From assembly GCA_022702545.1 (NCBI GenBank), contig JAHRBC010000003.1, forward strand, positions 1,054,001 to 1,118,000: a stretch of 64,000 bases of DNA. Direction: 5' to 3'. A program made the position numbers and the translations under genes. Shown here piece after piece: positions 60,370-64,000 of this stretch (within the stretch, counting starts at the first letter, position 1; the number at the start of each line of letters is the position of its first letter). Under the pieces are notes generated by a model, which did no database searches, was not told the origin of the DNA, and saw only the letters and a list, made by a program, of their open reading frames with translations. This DNA comes from Phycomyces nitens. Taxonomy: Eukaryota > Mucoromycota > Mucoromycetes > Mucorales > Phycomycetaceae.

Positions 60370-62175
60370 GAAATCCTATTTAACTACTTTGAGGCATTTC
60401 TACAGCCACGTCACTATGAAGTTCACTGCGATGAAGCGATACAACAAACACTGGTGGATAAAATACACCGTGCCAATGTCTTTAGCAAGTAAAAAAGCGA
60501 GAGCCGCCACAATGATTTGATAGTCAAAGGGAGACGAGCATAAAACGCGAGCGACAAACACCTTCTGATGCATCATGGTGTTTGGAAGATGTTGCCACCC
60601 TGAGCCTCGAATCTTTTGCTCTGCACTTTGGTTTAACAAACAAAGTCAAGACATTGGCAAGATACAGAAATATAGTCAACAAATGGATCGACGATGACAT
60701 TGTCAAGGAAAATTTACTTGATGATTTGGACAGATGGTCGATTACCGTCAACTTTGTCGCTTTTTGGCAAGAGCGAGCTAGAACGGCAACTATTGCAAAA
60801 TCGCGTTCAGCCTGCTCTTCTTTTGTCGACAACTTGATTGTGTAAGTGATACCAGATAATCAGGAAGCTGATGGCAATAATACTCAACAAAACGTTTATC
60901 AAAAGATAAATGTCGTGGAACAAGAAAATGTTGCTGAAACGTTGGAATCATGCAGTAGCGCAACAATGACTCGTTTCATTGACAACAATGACTCATTTCC
61001 AACCCTTGATCGTATTGTGAAAAATGAAATTCCAACTACACCGTGGATCCTTGGAAACACCAACATCACAGACTTGTTTCAACAATATCGCCGACACGTT
61101 GACAACATTGATCTCCCCCTTTCCTCTTGAAACATCGTTGAATGAATTTCTGGGTGTTGTCAACATCCTTTTTTCTTGCATCGATGGACCACAGCCCCGC
61201 CATGAGGAAGATATTCGGTCAAAGTACCTTGAACGATGTGTGCAATCAAGTGCTGGGCGAACTAATACCTGCAAACACAGCCAAGATTAGTGATAGTGAC
61301 TTCATTAAAGTAACTAACATAATCAACGCTGTGGATAGCCAGGCAATAAGCGTGCGCGAGGGCAAGCGTGATTTGTTGAACTTGGCTGCCACAATGAACA
61401 GTACGATCGGCAATTTTGTTGAAGGATTAGCAAACTTGTAAGCCAATTATTTTTCTTTGATGAATTGGTTTTTTGCTAAATCATATTTCCATCTATTAAT
61501 CTAGATTAACAAAATTGCCGCGTCTGTCCATCTTGGACATGTCAAAAATTGGTGAAGTGGAACTCCAATCCACATACTTTGATGCGTTCCTGTCTGAGAT
61601 TGTTGCCGATTAAGACCAGCAAGTTGCTCTACGGTGGGCAAACAAATCCGTAGAGCAAGACCTCACTGAGATGCGGACAGACGCCATTATATCAACTCTG
61701 GTGCAACATGAATTTGGGTGTCCTCTTGGATTCGGTGAAGCCAAGGCTGGAAACGCGTCTACCACCAAACAATCGGTTAATCTAGACATATTCCGCCTTG
61801 GCATCACATGCAAGCGCGCCATCGAACGACATTATATACCGGCTTGTTTGGCGTTCATGATAAATCGATATTCTATATCATTTTTCATTGTATCAAAACG
61901 CCACAACTGCCTTTTTACTATGACGGAGATTGCCTCGCTAGATTTCGCATCGTCGCTATCCAATTTGCACACTTTTGCGACTCGCAAAAACTTGGATTTC
62001 CTCGCTGCGGCAATATATTATTTCTGGTCGATCTGTGCCCAAGATCTTCTAGATTCTGCCACCACCACCACCACCTGTCAAGAAGGACTTGATGAACTTG
62101 TCCCAATATTGAAGTACATGTCGCTGATGGCCAAATCCAGTAAAGGAGCCCTTCGCCAATCATCCCGATATTGAT
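60370..62175 (+). pseudogene. Broken gene of a repeated Mucoromycota family with a D...GExK motif
   Basis: Coding pieces in order: ILFNYFEAFLQPRHYEVHCDEA (from 60372), MEDVATLSLESFALHFGLTN (60582-60842), GNTNITDLFQQYRRHVD (near 61060), FIKVTNIINAVDSQAISVREG (to 61440), and a last exon LTKLPRLSILDM...IVAD, a TAA stop at 61611-61613, then RWANKSVEQDLTEMRTDAII...GFGEAKAGNASTTKQSV...RLGITCKRAIE (to 62175). A GT-AG intron of about 65 nt fits at 61439-61505. The stop and frame changes mean it is dead. I recall many similar uncharacterised copies in Mucorales genomes. The D-x(about 20)-G-E-x-K pattern is what a PD-(D/E)XK nuclease core would look like, but that is inference. Confidence 0.65.
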
Positions 62176-62470
62176 TTTTCTTTATATATATATATATATG
62201 ACATTGTTTAATCCCCTTTATATCTTATCCCTTTATTTTATATTCCCCATCTATGTTTATAACCTCCACTTACTTTATATATTTTGTTTGAATAAAAAAA
62301 ATCCACATAAATAACATGAAAATATAGTATCTTCCAGAGCGGTTGGTAGGATTAAAGAAAAGTGACATAAAATTAGATCCCACCATCAACAAATGAGTAT
62401 TAAGTTGATAGTGGCGATCCAGTTTTATAATCAAACAATTTTTTTTATGTTGTTGTTTATATTACTTGCC
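62176..62470. other. Short spacer within the TIR element
   Basis: AT-rich DNA with a short TA run (62186-62199). I see nothing coding in it. Confidence 0.5.
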
Positions 62471-63005
62471 TGATTCCTATGCCTGCGTTGCTAGTTTTAG
62501 TAAAGTCATTAGTGGCTTTACATAGGTTGCCTGTTTCGACATTCATTTCAACACTGGTAAGAATGCGAGACGAACCATTTGAGATGACTTTGCTTCACAC
62601 TGTTGCAGACTTTTGTAATCCTCTTGGACAAAGTGTCTTTCTGCAAAAGCCAATGACGCTTAACTTTACTCTTTGCCACTGTCCAGAATTGTTCAATTAG
62701 ATTAAGCTCAGGAATGTAGAAATATGCACATATTTATATTCTCGATACTCAATATACTTCTTTATGTCTTCATGGGTATGAATGGGTGCATTATCCATAA
62801 ATATATAATGACCTTACATATGCAGATGTTTATCCATTTCATCAAGAGCCATTTTCAAGAAACTAATGTAGTGCTGTTACAGGATAGCGCACATAGCTCC
62901 GTTTTAGTTTTGTCTCCTTCGTATAAACATCTTCATATATATATATTTGGCTTTTCTAATGACATTGGGCAAGTCAGAAAAGATTCATTGAGTGCATTTC
63001 CCAAG
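62471..63005 (-). pseudogene. DDE-superfamily transposase fragment, right
   Basis: The minus strand gives, with frameshifts, CLYEGDKTKTELCA, HYIFMDNAPIHTHEDIKKY (second catalytic Asp), then in another frame YIPELNLIEQFWTVAKSKVK (third catalytic Glu), and DTLSKRITKVCNSVKQSHLK. It is clearly a DDE_3-type transposase but different in sequence from the left fragment (NAPIHTHED against NTPISSPD). The two are therefore not halves of one gene or copies of each other. Confidence 0.75.
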
Positions 63006-63481
63006 TACTCTGTATGAATAGCAATAGTCTCAGCAATAACACTCCCATTTCCATATTCATATAGTAATATTTTACTCGTGTTGAATAGCAAGGTATTTGA
63101 AAAAAGAAACAATACAAAAAGATACTCATCTATTTAAAAAAATATGAAATTGATTTTGATTGGCTGTGTCATTACTTGGTGGAGCTCTATTATTATTATT
63201 TGCAAAATTGTCAAGTTTGTTCATCGAAACGAGGTATCATCTACAACAAAAAGCGATTGCTTCCTTGCCAGATTCATCCACAATATATAAAAAAAAGTTC
63301 ATTTTTACGAATATTGTTTATGATTGGCTCAGAAAGTTGGGCAAACTAACTTTAGATACCTGGTCAAATTATATAACCGTTATTTTGGGCAATTTAACCT
63401 CACACAAAATGTCCAAAATAATTCAGAAAAGTTGGCGGACTTTTCAAAAATTCAATAATTGAGAGTGGAAGCACAGCACTG

Positions 63482-64000
63482 AAAAGTTTATTGCCTCTAT
63501 GGATCACCATGGCAACAAATATGTATATAAATAAATAATTAACAAGACCGTGCAGACCATTGGAACCCAAAAAAAAGCTCTATAGTAACCAAAAGGATCT
63601 ATTGGCCAAGATGATGAATTGAAGCCGACAAGTAACATTTATTATATATATATATACTTCTGCACAATCATTTTACTATTGCACAACCGTGCCATATAAA
63701 CTTCAAGACCATTCTGACAAAAACTCAGTTCATATTCGCTGGTGTAACGCCCACCATTTATTTTTTTGCCTTTTTGTATGTTGCCTGGCCAGGCTCCAAG
63801 CCGTGTCTTTCTTTCTCTTTCCTTTCTCGAGTATCCTGTTGTCATTCACTTTCATTCCTCGGTAATCCACCTTGATACCTCGAGAATAACTTGCCGATCA
63901 GACTTTATGATTCTCATCATTAACATCTAGATCGCTTCTTTCCTTTTCGATCGTACGACAGCCTCTCATATTCGCTCTCCAGTCAACACTCGACAAGTTT
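63482..64000. other. Right edge: AT-rich DNA and possible LTR start
   Basis: From 63746 (TGTAACGCCCACC) to the window end the sequence becomes pyrimidine-rich on the plus strand, and it resembles the TGTAACGCC start of some fungal Ty3/Gypsy LTRs. The other end lies outside the window, so this cannot be confirmed. 63482-63745 is ordinary AT-rich spacer. Confidence 0.25.

Larger units (their letters stand above)
59589..63481. mobile_element. Putative TIR-bounded DNA transposon, decayed
   Basis: The ends form an imperfect inverted repeat of about 110-140 bp. The left end reads CTGTACTTCCACTCTCAATT from 59591. The right end, reverse-complemented from 63479, reads CTGTGCTTCCACTCTCAATT. Both then continue through TTTTTGAAAAGT, an ACTTTT..TGAA block, GTGTGAGGTTA and TTGCCCA. 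The flanks do not give a clear target duplication, although a TA lies at the left edge. Inside are two DDE transposase C-termini on the minus strand and a broken plus-strand gene. Confidence 0.65.

Noticed and set aside
1..64000. tRNA and rRNA genes
   Set aside because: I scanned for TTCGA/GTTC loop contexts and cloverleaf-like arms and saw none convincing. A tRNAscan run would be decisive.

Overview
This window looks like a fungal nuclear chromosome, most likely from Mucoromycota (a Mucorales-type genome; I would guess something Phycomyces-like, but the sequence does not settle it). The signs are genes split by short 45-95 nt introns, a Zn2Cys6 transcription factor, a VPS13 and a eukaryotic biotin ligase of fungal type, AT-rich intergenic DNA, and many decayed Tc1/mariner-like and other DDE transposons.

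Region 1 (1-31.7 kb) is repeat-rich and gene-poor. It is dominated by a direct segmental duplication: copy A at about 1-11.4 kb and copy B at about 15.75-27.9 kb, with a period of about 16.4 kb. One stretch (1699-6.5 kb against 18.26-22.95 kb) is nearly identical. Homology then decays quickly towards one long intronless reading frame per copy (9056-10726 and 25364-27286, both minus strand), which are strongly diverged paralogues encoding acidic, low-complexity proteins with a hydrophobic N-terminus. Between and inside the copies lie an inverted pair of LTR-like sequences, two convergent dead Tc1-like transposases, a probable LINE 3' end, long microsatellites and a 147-bp tandem array whose units contain a 7-bp-stem hairpin.

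Region 2 (31.7-59 kb) is a normal gene-dense block: a small secreted cysteine-rich protein (+), VPS13 (-, about 12 kb with many introns), a Zn2Cys6/fungal_trans transcription factor (-), a 3.3-kb gene-poor gap with repeat relics, a 1419-aa coiled-coil protein (-, 13 exons, every intron in phase 0), a small four-helix membrane protein (+), and biotin-protein ligase (-). I could close the exon models of the secreted protein, transcription factor, coiled-coil gene, membrane protein and biotin ligase in frame by hand; three of their introns appear to be GC-AG. These genes look like unrelated housekeeping and regulatory functions, not a cluster.

Region 3 (59.5-63.5 kb) is a putative TIR-bounded DNA element. 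It contains two different degraded DDE transposase C-termini (-) and, between them on the opposite strand, a broken gene of a Mucoromycota-type repeated family with a D...GExK motif suggestive of a PD-(D/E)XK nuclease fold. The last 250 bp may be the start of an LTR.

I see no tRNA, rRNA or CRISPR array.
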